Shown piece after piece: positions 11,129 through 18,571 of a stretch of 64,000 nucleotides of DNA; within the stretch, counting starts at the first letter, position 1, and the number at the start of each line of letters is the position of its first letter. The notes beneath the pieces are model-generated. The model ran no database searches. It saw only the letters and a list, made by a program, of their open reading frames with translations, and had not been told where the DNA came from. Where the stretch lies: positions 62,001 through 126,000 of the forward strand of contig NZ_QPIX01000004.1 of assembly GCF_003337715.1 (NCBI RefSeq), in the 5' to 3' direction. The translations under genes were made by a program, and so were the position numbers. This stretch comes from Ciceribacter lividus (lineage in GTDB: Bacteria; Pseudomonadota; Alphaproteobacteria; Rhizobiales; Rhizobiaceae).

Positions 11129-11760
11129 CGCATTTCCCCCCAGCTCTTCAGAGACATCCAGGTCTTGCGATCCAGCCGGTACCACTCGACCGGTACCATG
11201 CCGCCGAGCGCCAGACTTCCAACCATTCCCGAACCCTGAAACTGGAAGCCGCATTTCTGGATCACGCGCCGGGAGCCGATGTTGGTTACACGGCAGCGGG
11301 CGTCTATGAAGCGGATCTCTCGGGTACGGAAGGCCATATCGATGAGCGCATGTGCCGCCTCGGTTGCGTAGCCCTGGTTCCAGTAAGGCTGGCCGAGCCA
11401 GTAGCCGATCTCGAGCGTCTCGGGATCGTTCTGATGCGGCTCCAGCCCGCAGCAGCCCAGGAACGTGCCGTTTTCCGTTTTCGTAATCGCATAGACGCAC
11501 TTGCCGATCTCGCCGAGATTGGAGCGTCGCACGAAGTCGGCGGCGTCTTTTGCCGTGTATGGATGGGGCATACGCGACACCATGGTCGCGACGGCGGCGT
11601 TGTTGGCGAGATGGGAAAGGGCGTCGATGTCTTCTTCATGGGGCGCGCGCATGACGAGCCTCTGCGACAACAGGACGGGGCAATCGCTCCTTAACCGATC
11701 CGGTCTCAGCCGGTCCTTGGGCGACCGGCACTGGTCGTCCCGTAACAGCTCACTTTGCAT
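11125..11760 (-). CDS. GNAT-family N-acetyltransferase (RimJ/RimL-like), upstream paralogue
   Basis: 211 residues with the same fold as its downstream neighbour: SQRLVMRAPHEEDIDALSHLANN, then LEIGYWLGQPYWNQGYATEAAHALIDMAF as the acetyl-CoA loop, and NIGSRRVIQKCGFQFQG. The first 30 residues are Arg-rich and may not all be translated, but the ATG at 11760 is preceded by GGAGGACTGAACC on the minus strand. The position behind rpmA/rplU and before obgE is common in rhizobia. Substrate unknown. Confidence 0.85.
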   Translation of the reverse strand: MQSELLRDDQCRSPKDRLRPDRLRSDCPVLLSQRLVMRAPHEEDIDALSHLANNAAVATMVSRMPHPYTAKDAADFVRRSNLGEIGKCVYAITKTENGTFLGCCGLEPHQNDPETLEIGYWLGQPYWNQGYATEAAHALIDMAFRTREIRFIDARCRVTNIGSRRVIQKCGFQFQGSGMVGSLALGGMVPVEWYRLDRKTWMSLKSWGEMR

Positions 11761-11796
11761 GGTTCAGTCCTCCTTGGAGTTTAAAAAGCGCAAAAG

Positions 11797-11832
11797 AAAA
11801 GGGGAGTTGGGTGGCGCCCCATCTCCCCTTTT
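11797..11832. terminator. Bidirectional intrinsic terminator after rpmA
   Basis: AAAAGGGGAG (11797-11806) pairs with CTCCCCTTTT (11823-11832), with an inner GGG/CCC stem and flanking A and T runs, so it would work on either strand. It separates rpmA from the acetyltransferase pair downstream on the minus strand. Confidence 0.75.
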
Positions 11833-11901
11833 TGGCTTTTTCTGAACCTGTTACGTCCAGCCGGGTCGATGCGACGCCGGCTGTTTTAGAGCGTTACCGG
11901 C

Positions 11902-12174
11902 TTATTCCGCTGCTTCTGCCGTTTTCGGCATGACCGACACGTACACGCGGCCATTGGCCTTCGTACGGTAGGCGACATTACCGGCGGCGAGTGCAAAGAG
12001 GGTGTGATCCTTGCCCATGCCGACGTTGGCGCCGGGATGCCACTGCGTGCCACGCTGACGAACGATAATGTTGCCCGGAATGACGACTTCGCCGCCGAAC
12101 TTCTTCACGCCAAGGCGCTTGGATTCAGAATCGCGACCGTTGCGCGAGGAACCGCCAGCTTTTTTGTGTGCCAT
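11902..12174 (-). CDS. rpmA: 50S ribosomal protein L27
   Basis: 90-residue ribosomal protein near the peptidyl-transferase centre. The N-terminus [20 protein letters not shown] is diagnostic, followed by LGVKKFGGE and [13 protein letters not shown]. No N-terminal extension of the type cleaved in Firmicutes is present. It lies 37 bases downstream of rplU in the standard rplU-rpmA operon, with a GGAGAAG ribosome site. Confidence 0.98.
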   Translation of the reverse strand: MAHKKAGGSSRNGRDSESKRLGVKKFGGEVVIPGNIIVRQRGTQWHPGANVGMGKDHTLFALAAGNVAYRTKANGRVYVSVMPKTAEAAE

Positions 12175-12211
12175 TGGACTTCTCCTTTAAACCTTAAGTA
12201 CCCGTGAACCG

Positions 12212-12526
12212 TTAAGCCGCAACGATGTCCGTGATACGGACGACCGTATGGTGCTGACGATGGCCGCGCGAACGCTTGGAGTTCTGGCGACGGCGCTTCT
12301 TGAAGGCGATGACCTTCTTGCCGCGGTTATGTTCGACAACTTCCGCCTTGACGCTGGCACCCTTCACGAAGGGAGCACCGATCTTGGCGTCGGCGCCTTC
12401 GCCGATCACGAGGACTTCGGTGAATTCGATCTTGTCGCCAGCGGCGGCTTCCAGCTTTTCGATGGTCAGCACGTCATTGGCTGCAACGCGGTACTGCTTA
12501 CCGCCGGTCTTGATGACTGCGAACAT
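12212..12526 (-). CDS. rplU: 50S ribosomal protein L21
   Basis: 104-residue ribosomal protein binding 23S rRNA. The start is the ATG at 12526 ([14 protein letters not shown]), preceded by AAAGGAC; an in-frame extension to 12628 has no family similarity. The C-terminus carries [23 protein letters not shown], the usual L21 basic tail. Expressed from a consensus-like promoter about 175 bases upstream. Confidence 0.98.
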   Translation of the reverse strand: MFAVIKTGGKQYRVAANDVLTIEKLEAAAGDKIEFTEVLVIGEGADAKIGAPFVKGASVKAEVVEHNRGKKVIAFKKRRRQNSKRSRGHRQHHTVVRITDIVAA

Positions 12527-12700
12527 TTTTTGTCCTTTCATGTTCGTTCCGGCTCTGCCCTTGCGGGACGGCCGTCTTTTTGCCAGTCGGATGGAGCGGG
12601 CTTGTTCGGTTCCGGAAGAACCTTTCATGCCAGCCGGCGAAACCCTGCCCGTAGGGCGAGAGAAATCAAGGCACAGTTAGCCCATGCCTAATTCACCGCT

Positions 12701-12729
12701 CGCATACGTGAGGCGCAAAAAACTGTCAA
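12701..12729 (-). promoter_or_regulatory. Sigma70-type promoter for rplU-rpmA
   Basis: On the minus strand a TTGACA -35 box (12724-12729) is followed after exactly 17 bases by TATGCG (12701-12706). This is the best match to the housekeeping consensus I found in the window. Transcription would start near 12694, giving an unusually long leader before the rplU ATG at 12526. Confidence 0.7.
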
Positions 12730-12761
12730 GACAAAAGCTCTGGGCGATTTGATATTCACCC

Positions 12762-12790
12762 TTGTCAGCCCGGACTTTCGCCGCTATGAG
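12762..12790 (+). promoter_or_regulatory. Sigma70-type promoter for tRNA-Ser
   Basis: TTGTCA (12762-12767), a 17-base spacer, then TATGAG (12785-12790). Transcription would begin about 30 bases before the mature tRNA 5' end at 12827, a normal distance. It is back to back with the rplU promoter. Confidence 0.6.
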
Positions 12791-12826
12791 ACAGCCCGCG
12801 CACAAATCGCGCCGACCAATGTGACC

Positions 12827-12916
12827 GGAGAGGTGGCTGAGTGGTCGAAAGCACCGCACTCGAAATGCGGCATACGGGCAACCGTATCGTGGGTTCGAAT
12901 CCCACCCTCTCCGCCA
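12827..12916 (+). tRNA. tRNA-Ser (anticodon CGA)
   Basis: 90-nt class II tRNA. The acceptor arm pairs GGAGAGG with CCTCTCC; the D-arm segment GGCTGAGTGGTC, the anticodon stem GCACT/AATGC-type with loop CTCGAAA, a long variable arm (CATACGGGCAACCGTATCG) and the T-arm GGGTTCGAATCCC follow. The 3' CCA is encoded. The CGA anticodon reads UCG. No integrase or attachment duplication is visible next to it. Confidence 0.97.
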
Positions 12917-13139
12917 TTAGGAATCCGAGTAGGCTGGATTCTGCAAAGCTGCATTCCGCTTCTGGTTCGCTCTCCTAGGACTCTCCGACGCTGCGCTTGT
13001 CTTGGCGTATACGCAAGACGTGGTCGAGGACCCGGCCCCATGCCTCAGCCAGGACGGCGATCAGGTTGCGTCCGTCTGCGTGACAGTTGCGCCTGCCCAT
13101 GCCATACGGGTGCCCGCAACCAACCAGGCCGTCTTCTCC

Positions 13140-14762
13140 ATGATCCGTATCGACAATATCAGCAAGTCCAATAGCCACCGCATCCTCTACATCGAAGCCT
13201 CGGCAGCGCTGAACCGTGGCGAGAAGATCGGGCTCGTCGGGCCGAACGGGGCGGGGAAGACGACGCTCTTTCGGATGATCACCGGCGAGGAACTGCCCGA
13301 CGAGGGGCAGGTCTCCGTCGAGAAGGGCGTGACGATCGGCTATTTCGACCAGGATGTCGGCGAGATGACCGGACGATCGGCCGTTGCCGAAGTGATGGAA
13401 GGGGCAGGGCCGGTCAGCGTCGTGGCGGCGGAGTTGCGTCTGCTGGAGGCGGCGATGTCGGATCCGGACCGTATGGATGAAATGGGCGCGATCATCGAAC
13501 GCTACGGCGAGGTGCAGGCGCGTTACGAGGAACTCGACGGTTATGCGCTCGAGGGACGCGCCCGCGAGGTTCTGGCGGGACTGAGCTTCAGCCAGGAAAT
13601 GATGGACGGCGACGTCGCCAATCTGTCGGGCGGCTGGAAGATGCGTGTGGCGCTTGCCCGTATCCTTCTGATGCGCCCGGACGTCATGCTGCTCGACGAG
13701 CCGAGCAACCATCTCGATATCGAAAGCCTGATCTGGCTGGAGGAATTCCTGAAAGGCTATGACGGCGCGCTGTTGATGACATCCCATGACCGGGAGTTCA
13801 TGAACCGGATCGTCACCAAGATCATCGAGATCGACGGTGGCACGCTGACGACCTATACCGGCGATTACGGCTTCTACGAAGAACAGCGGGCGCTGAACGA
13901 GAAGCAGCAGCAAGCCCAGTTCGAGCGCCAGCAGGCGATGCTGGCCAAGGAGATCAAGTTCATCGAGCGGTTCAAAGCCCGCGCCTCTCACGCCTCGCAG
14001 GTTCAGAGCCGGGTGAAAAAGCTTGAAAAGATCGACCGCGTCGAACCGCCACGCCGGCGACAGACGGTCGCCTTTGAATTCCTGCCGGCGCCACGCTCCG
14101 GCGAAGACGTGGTCAATCTCAAGAACGTCCACAAGGCCTACGGCAGCCGGACGATCTATGACGGTTTTGATTTCATGGTACGGCGGCGCGAACGCTGGTG
14201 CATTATGGGCATCAACGGTGCCGGCAAGTCGACCTTGCTCAAGCTGGTCACCGGCAATGCCGTGCCGGACAAGGGGAACGTCTCGCTCGGGGCCGGCGTC
14301 AAGCTCGGCTATTTCGCCCAGCACGCCATGGACCTGCTCGCCGGCGAGAGCACCATACTGCAATGGCTGGAGGAGCGCTTTCCAAAGGCCGGGCAAGCAC
14401 CGCTCCGGGCGCTCGCCGGCTGTTTCGGCTTTTCAGGTGATGACATAGAGAAGCGTTGCCGGGTGCTCTCTGGCGGCGAGAAGGCACGGCTGGTGATGGC
14501 CGCCATGCTGTTCGACCCGCCGAACTTCCTCGTTCTCGACGAGCCGACCAACCACCTCGATCTCGATACGAAGGAGATGCTGATCAAAGCACTCTCGGCT
14601 TACGAGGGCACCATGCTGTTCGTCTCTCACGATCGTCGCTTTCTGTCAGCGCTTTCCAATCGCGTGCTGGAACTCACACCGGACGGCATCCACCAATATG
14701 GCGGCGGGTATGCCGAATACGTCGAACGCACCGGGCAGGAGGCGCCGGGTCTGCGCGTTTGA
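13140..14762 (+). CDS. ABC-F family ATPase (ribosome-associated type)
   Basis: 540 residues with two ABC domains and no membrane segments, as in ABC-F proteins, which act on translating ribosomes. First P-loop GPNGAGKT at 34-41 with LSGGWKMR signature and LLDEPSNHLDIESL; second P-loop INGAGKST near 357 with LSGGEKARL and LDEPTNHLDLDTKEML. Between them lies the charged linker (EKQQQAQFERQQAMLAKEIKFIERFKARASHASQVQSR) typical of the family. The start is the ATG at 13140 (MIRIDNISK); the frame extends to 13002 without similarity. Closest in form to Uup/YheS-type proteins; the exact subfamily is not decided. Confidence 0.9.
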   Translation: MIRIDNISKSNSHRILYIEASAALNRGEKIGLVGPNGAGKTTLFRMITGEELPDEGQVSVEKGVTIGYFDQDVGEMTGRSAVAEVMEGAGPVSVVAAELRLLEAAMSDPDRMDEMGAIIERYGEVQARYEELDGYALEGRAREVLAGLSFSQEMMDGDVANLSGGWKMRVALARILLMRPDVMLLDEPSNHLDIESLIWLEEFLKGYDGALLMTSHDREFMNRIVTKIIEIDGGTLTTYTGDYGFYEEQRALNEKQQQAQFERQQAMLAKEIKFIERFKARASHASQVQSRVKKLEKIDRVEPPRRRQTVAFEFLPAPRSGEDVVNLKNVHKAYGSRTIYDGFDFMVRRRERWCIMGINGAGKSTLLKLVTGNAVPDKGNVSLGAGVKLGYFAQHAMDLLAGESTILQWLEERFPKAGQAPLRALAGCFGFSGDDIEKRCRVLSGGEKARLVMAAMLFDPPNFLVLDEPTNHLDLDTKEMLIKALSAYEGTMLFVSHDRRFLSALSNRVLELTPDGIHQYGGGYAEYVERTGQEAPGLRV

Positions 14763-14814
14763 CGGGGCATGTCCGGCCGGAGGATTACGGTCTCGGCCTC
14801 ACTATTTCGTGTAT

Positions 14815-14829
14815 CGCCGCGACGCGGCG
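14815..14829. repeat. Short perfect GC hairpin after the ABC-F gene
   Basis: CGCCGCG and CGCGGCG flank a single A, 53 bases past the ABC-F stop. No T-run follows, so whether it ends transcription is uncertain. Confidence 0.3.
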
Positions 14830-14931
14830 TAGCGGATCATTCTTTCGCCATACGCGTTCCCCAACACTGTCCGGACGCTTCGGGCAGAGACCCGCTTGCG
14901 GGCATCGAGGCCAACAAGAGGAGTAACAGGG

Positions 14932-15465
14932 ATGCAGAAGATTCTTGCCGCGGCACTTGCCGCGCTGACGCTCGCTACGAGTGCAGGATCGGCAATTTCC
15001 GCTGACGCGATCACACGGGTCGAGCCGGCGCCGACCTTCCGCGAGAGCGGGGCAAATGGGGGTGTTCGGATCGGTTATCTTGATTGCACGATCGGTGGCG
15101 GTGTCGGTTATGTCTTAGGGTCCGCCAAGGCCGTGGAATGCGCGTTCACGTCCGCAATCGGCAGTGAACCGCTCGACCGCTATGTCGGTGTCGTGCGGAA
15201 AATGGGCATCGATGTCGGTTTCACGACACGCAGCCGACTGGTCTGGGCAGTCTTTGCCCCCACAGCCGGATACCATCTGGGCTCGCTCGGCGGCCTCTAC
15301 CAGGGTGCCACGGCCGAGGCGACGCTCGGCGCGGGCGTCGGCGCCAATATCCTGGTCGGCGGAACGTCGGGCTCGATCCACTTGCAGACGATCAGTCTCA
15401 CCGGGCAACTCGGGCTCAATCTTGCAGCCACCGGCACTTCCGTCACCTTGACGCCGGCCGGCTGA
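14932..15465 (+). CDS. DUF992 family exported protein
   Basis: 177 residues from an ATG with AAGAGGAGTAACAGGG before it; the frame extends 36 bases upstream without support. A signal peptide is clear (MQKILAAALAALTLATSAGSAISA). The mature part is Gly-rich with alternating hydrophobic strands (RIGYLDCTIGGGVGYVLGSAKAVECAF, GLYQGATAEATLGAGVGANILVGG) and two Cys residues about 20 apart. This pattern is the alphaproteobacterial DUF992 family, of unknown function and probably periplasmic or outer-membrane associated. Confidence 0.8.
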   Translation: MQKILAAALAALTLATSAGSAISADAITRVEPAPTFRESGANGGVRIGYLDCTIGGGVGYVLGSAKAVECAFTSAIGSEPLDRYVGVVRKMGIDVGFTTRSRLVWAVFAPTAGYHLGSLGGLYQGATAEATLGAGVGANILVGGTSGSIHLQTISLTGQLGLNLAATGTSVTLTPAG

Positions 15466-15627
15466 ACGAAGACGCGGCGGGGGTCTCCACCGGCGCCGCC
15501 TTTGTCAGCGAGTGGGTTGGACGTCGCAGCCGGCACGGCCTTGCATCGAAATCGTCCTTGAGGCGCGGCGGAAGGTAATCTAGCGTCGGACGCTCTTCTG
15601 ACGTCGTTTCTTTGGAGAGAGGTTCTG

Positions 15628-16239
15628 GTGTTCATCCGTCCGGCCCGCGAGGACGATCTCGATGCGGTTTACGGCATCTGTCTCGCCACCGGCGATTCAG
15701 GCCGTGATGCATCGGGGCTCTATTCGGATCCGCAGTTGATCGGCCATATCTACGCGGCGCCGTACCTTCTCCTGGAGCCGCATCTGGCCTTTGTCGTTAC
15801 AGACCAGGAAGGCATCGGCGGCTATGTCGTCGGCGTTGACGACACCCGATCGTGGGAAAACCGCCTCGAACGGAACTGGTGGCCCCCTTTGCGGCGAAGA
15901 TACGTCGATCCCGACGAGTCCTGTCGCTCTGACTGGACCCCGGACCAGTGTCTGGCCCATCTCCTCCATCACCCAAAGGCAGATCCCGCCGTTGTGTGCG
16001 AAGACTATCCTGCACACCTGCACCTGAACGTCCTGCCGAGGCTGCAAGGCCAGGGCGTCGGACTTGCGCTCCTGGAGGCCTGGGTTGCCGCGGCGGCGGC
16101 GTATGGCGTGCGCGCGGCACACGTCGGTGTCAGTCCTGCGAATATCAGAGGTACCCGCTTCTGGACGCGCGCAGGCTTCGCGGAGCTAAAAGTTCCGGGC
16201 GAAAGAGGCGATGCCTTATGGCTCGGACGCCTGCTATAG
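15628..16239 (+). CDS. GNAT-family N-acetyltransferase
   Basis: 203 residues from a GTG at 15628, preceded by GGAGAGAGG. FIRPAREDDLDAVYGICLATGDSG opens the fold; LHLNVLPRLQGQGVGLALLEAWVAAA carries the acetyl-CoA pyrophosphate loop, and HVGVSPANIRGTRFWTRAGF ends it. The RPAREDDLDAVYxIC start and DPQLIGHIYAAPYLLLEP segment resemble a group of O-GlcNAcase-associated or free-standing acetyltransferases, but the substrate cannot be assigned. It is followed after 39 bases by the OsmC gene in the same direction. Confidence 0.85.
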   Translation: MFIRPAREDDLDAVYGICLATGDSGRDASGLYSDPQLIGHIYAAPYLLLEPHLAFVVTDQEGIGGYVVGVDDTRSWENRLERNWWPPLRRRYVDPDESCRSDWTPDQCLAHLLHHPKADPAVVCEDYPAHLHLNVLPRLQGQGVGLALLEAWVAAAAAYGVRAAHVGVSPANIRGTRFWTRAGFAELKVPGERGDALWLGRLL

Positions 16240-16278
16240 ATTTCCTGACGACCTGAGCAAGCTGGAAGGTGTAACAGG

Positions 16279-16737
16279 ATGAGCAGCGCCCCGAAGATCA
16301 AGGTACGGCCCACGGGCGCGACGGCCACTATGGGGCGCACTGGCTTTCCACACGTCGTGTCGGAGACGGGTGGGGTGATCGACATCAGAACCGGAGCCGA
16401 GGAGGCGGGTTTCAACCCGCTCGACCTGCTCTACGCTTCGCTGTCGGCATGTCTGGCGATGAGTGCCCGCATCGCGGCGAGCAGGCTCGGTGTGCTGGAT
16501 CGCCTCACGAGTGTCACCGTGCACGTCACAGGCTCAAAGGCATCGGACGAACCCTCGCGCATCGCGCGCTTTGACGTCGTGTTCAGGATTGCCGGGGACT
16601 TCGATGAAGCGACGAGAGACGAAATCGCTCGTCTTGCCGAAGAGGAAATCTGCACGGTGAGCAACACCATCAAGGGGCAGCCGGACTTCACGATCAAAGT
16701 CGCCGGCGCCGACGGATGTCACGACGCCGGAATATGA
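16279..16737 (+). CDS. OsmC/Ohr-family peroxiredoxin-like protein
   Basis: 152 residues. OsmC and Ohr proteins reduce organic hydroperoxides with two cysteines; here they are C58 (LYASLSACLAMSAR) and C125 (EEEICTVSNTIK), both in the expected family contexts. GFNPLDLLYASL is the usual lead-in to the first Cys. The protein is cytosolic with no leader. It is nearer to the YhfA-like OsmC branch than to Ohr. It ends 15 bases from the convergent SDR gene. Confidence 0.87.
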   Translation: MSSAPKIKVRPTGATATMGRTGFPHVVSETGGVIDIRTGAEEAGFNPLDLLYASLSACLAMSARIAASRLGVLDRLTSVTVHVTGSKASDEPSRIARFDVVFRIAGDFDEATRDEIARLAEEEICTVSNTIKGQPDFTIKVAGADGCHDAGI

Positions 16738-16752
16738 TCGCATGGCGGCCTC

Positions 16753-17508
16753 TCAAATGGAGCCCGCTTCGACCATGTAGCTGCCGGCGGTGCACATGCG
16801 CGCATCGTCGGAGGCGAGAAAGAGAACCATGCGCGCGACGTAGACCGGATCGATCAGATCCGGAAGGCACTGCCGGCGTCGATGTGCCTCAAGCTTTTCG
16901 GGCGTCGCCCAAAGCTCCTTCTGACGATCGGTCATGATCCAGCCGGGAACGACGGCATTGACGCGGATGCGATATTGACCGAGCTCGCGGGCCATCGTGC
17001 GTGTCAGTCCGTGCACTGCTGCTTTGGCCGTCGCATAGGCCGGAAAGCCGTCTGCGGCTTCCCACCAGCTGTTGGAGCCCAGGTTGATGATGGAGCCGCC
17101 GCCGAGAGCGATCATGTCCGGCGCAACTGCCTGAATGGCGAAGAACTGGTGGCGCAGATTGGTATTCATCCGGTCGTCCCAGTACTCAGGGGTAAGATCG
17201 CGCCAGTCGTGCCGGTCGTCGCGGGCGGCATTGTTGACGAGGACAGACGCCGGACCGAGACGTCCGCGGAGCGCCGCGCAGGCGACCTTGAGTGCGGCGA
17301 CGTCCCTCAAATCACAAATCTCGTAGTCGATCTGGCCCGCTTCTGACGCCAAGCTGGCGCTGGCTTGCGCGTCGAGATCGATGAAACCGACGCGACAGCC
17401 CTGGGCTGCGAAAGCGCGAACGATTTCGGCGCCGATGCCAGAGGCACCACCGGTCACAAGCACCGTCTTGCCGGCAAGGCTGGGATAGGTCGCGAAGGCG
17501 TCGGTCAT
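16753..17508 (-). CDS. SDR-family NAD(P)-dependent oxidoreductase, sugar dehydrogenase-like
   Basis: 251 residues, classical short-chain dehydrogenase. TGGASGIG at 19-26 binds the cofactor, D45 after the second strand suggests NAD preference, NNAA is at 92-95, and the catalytic set is N118, S145, Y158, K162. ELGQYRIRVNAVVPGWIMTDRQKELW and the C-terminal CTAGSYMVEAGSI resemble aldose 1-dehydrogenases (galactose/arabinose type) of proteobacteria, but this is inference. It follows the cupin gene by 62 bases on the same strand, with a GGAGAAAC ribosome site. Confidence 0.82.
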   Translation of the reverse strand: MTDAFATYPSLAGKTVLVTGGASGIGAEIVRAFAAQGCRVGFIDLDAQASASLASEAGQIDYEICDLRDVAALKVACAALRGRLGPASVLVNNAARDDRHDWRDLTPEYWDDRMNTNLRHQFFAIQAVAPDMIALGGGSIINLGSNSWWEAADGFPAYATAKAAVHGLTRTMARELGQYRIRVNAVVPGWIMTDRQKELWATPEKLEAHRRRQCLPDLIDPVYVARMVLFLASDDARMCTAGSYMVEAGSI

Positions 17509-17570
17509 TTGTTTCTCCAGATCTGTTCCCGCGCACGGCGGAGTGGTCTAGGCTTCCGGCTCACCGCTGA

Positions 17571-17999
17571 TCAACCTTCATAGTCGGCGTCGTTCACCTG
17601 CTCCAGCCATTCGACCGCTACTCCGTTCAGAGCCTCCTGGATGGCGATGTGGGAGACTGCCGTCGTGGAGGTCGCGCCGTGCCAGTGCTTTTCGCCGGGA
17701 GCGAACCAGATGACGTCACCTGCCTGCACCTCGCGTCGTGGTTTTCCCCAGGCCGCCACCCATCCGCGTCCGGCAGTGATGATGAGCGTCTGGCCAAGCG
17801 GATGAGTATGCCAGGCGGTACGCGCGCCGGGCTCGAAGGTGACGTGGAGCGCACGCAAGCGGGCCGGTTCTGGAGCATCGATGATCGGGTCCTGACGGAC
17901 CGCACCGGTGAAATAGGCCGGCGAGGGTACGGTGGAGGCTCGTGATCCGCAGCGAATGATTTCCACCTGTGTCCTCCCACTCGTTGCAGCTTCCGTCAT
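17571..17999 (-). CDS. Small single-domain cupin, hydroxynitrile-lyase-like
   Basis: 142-residue cupin. Predicted metal ligands are H64, H66, Q70 and H105, in WHTHPLGQT and GEKHWHG. From what I know of the family, this residue set and spacing match the Mn-dependent cupin hydroxynitrile lyase of Granulicella tundricola (H53, H55, Q59, H94), and the surrounding text (VTFEPGARTAWHTHPLGQTLI, GDVIWFAPGEKHWHGA) is very close. The family is also annotated as carboxymuconolactone decarboxylase-associated cupins. It probably shares a transcript with the SDR downstream. The reaction in vivo is unknown. Confidence 0.82.
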   Translation of the reverse strand: MTEAATSGRTQVEIIRCGSRASTVPSPAYFTGAVRQDPIIDAPEPARLRALHVTFEPGARTAWHTHPLGQTLIITAGRGWVAAWGKPRREVQAGDVIWFAPGEKHWHGATSTTAVSHIAIQEALNGVAVEWLEQVNDADYEG

Positions 18000-18174
18000 T
18001 CCGGCGCCTCATAGGCCTTCCATACCGGCGGTCGGTGATTCGTACCTGTCAGCGCAGTCCTGAGTGCTCTTTCCGACGTGTAGCTTTCCGCTCGGCTCAA
18101 GCTTTGCGCAAGCGAATTCTCTTACGGACGAAGGATCAGCCGGGATGTCGACCGGCCTTTGAGGGGACAATGAT

Positions 18175-18336
18175 ATGTCGAACGAAGCCGATCACTTCTT
18201 CCATCGCCAGGACCGCGACGTGCAAGTCCTCATCGCCGAAAACAAGGGCGATGAACTGACCGATATCCTCGTGGAGGCGCTGTACGATGCCTTTCGCATC
18301 CTGCGCGACGAGGCGGAAGGCGAAACGCTGCACTAG
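18175..18336 (+). CDS. Small conserved-looking acidic protein, 53 residues
   Basis: ATG at 18175 with GAGGGGAC eight bases upstream and a TAG stop. The product begins MSNEADHFFHRQDRDVQVLI and is acidic, with a predicted amphipathic helix (ELTDILVEALYDAFRILRDEA) and no Cys or signal peptide. Codon use has the strong GC third-position bias of its neighbours, which supports translation. I do not recognise the family. It stands alone, 236 bases before the truncated ftsZ. Confidence 0.6.
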   Translation: MSNEADHFFHRQDRDVQVLIAENKGDELTDILVEALYDAFRILRDEAEGETLH

Positions 18337-18491
18337 TGCAGCGAACTGACGTTTCCATCATTGCCCGCTGCCGACGACGGTCCGAACCCCGGCCGCAGAC
18401 CGCGCAACTTCGTCGAATGCCATGGACATTCAGCTTTGCCTGCATCATGCCGTTTTTCGAATGCTAAACTTTGCGCGGTGATTCGCATCGT

Positions 18492-18508
18492 GCCGGCCGG
18501 AGGCCGGC
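18492..18508. repeat. GC hairpin upstream of the second ftsZ
   Basis: GCCGGCC and GGCCGGC flank GGA, 64 bases before the ftsZ-like start. It may be a leader structure or the end of a preceding transcript; no T-run follows. Confidence 0.3.
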
Positions 18509-18571
18509 CAGTACCAATTCCAGCCGCCTGCGCCTCGCGCTGAGCGGCTTCAACGGCTCCGGGAGACGAGC

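Larger units (their letters stand above)
12527..12826. other. Divergent intergenic region between rplU and tRNA-Ser
   Basis: About 300 bases without a supported gene. It holds the two back-to-back sigma70-type promoters listed separately, and a rplU leader of roughly 170 bases (12527-12694) that is GC-rich. I could not identify a defined leader-RNA family or riboswitch in the leader. Confidence 0.7.

Noticed and set aside
12827-12916. tRNA-Ser as an integration site of a genomic island
   Set aside because: No integrase, no duplicated tRNA 3' end seen in the following sequence, and both flanks are core genes.
12975-14396. 473-codon open frame on the minus strand
   Set aside because: Lies wholly antisense to the ABC-F gene, whose motifs are intact; no ribosome site or family match. 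An artefact of GC-rich codon bias.
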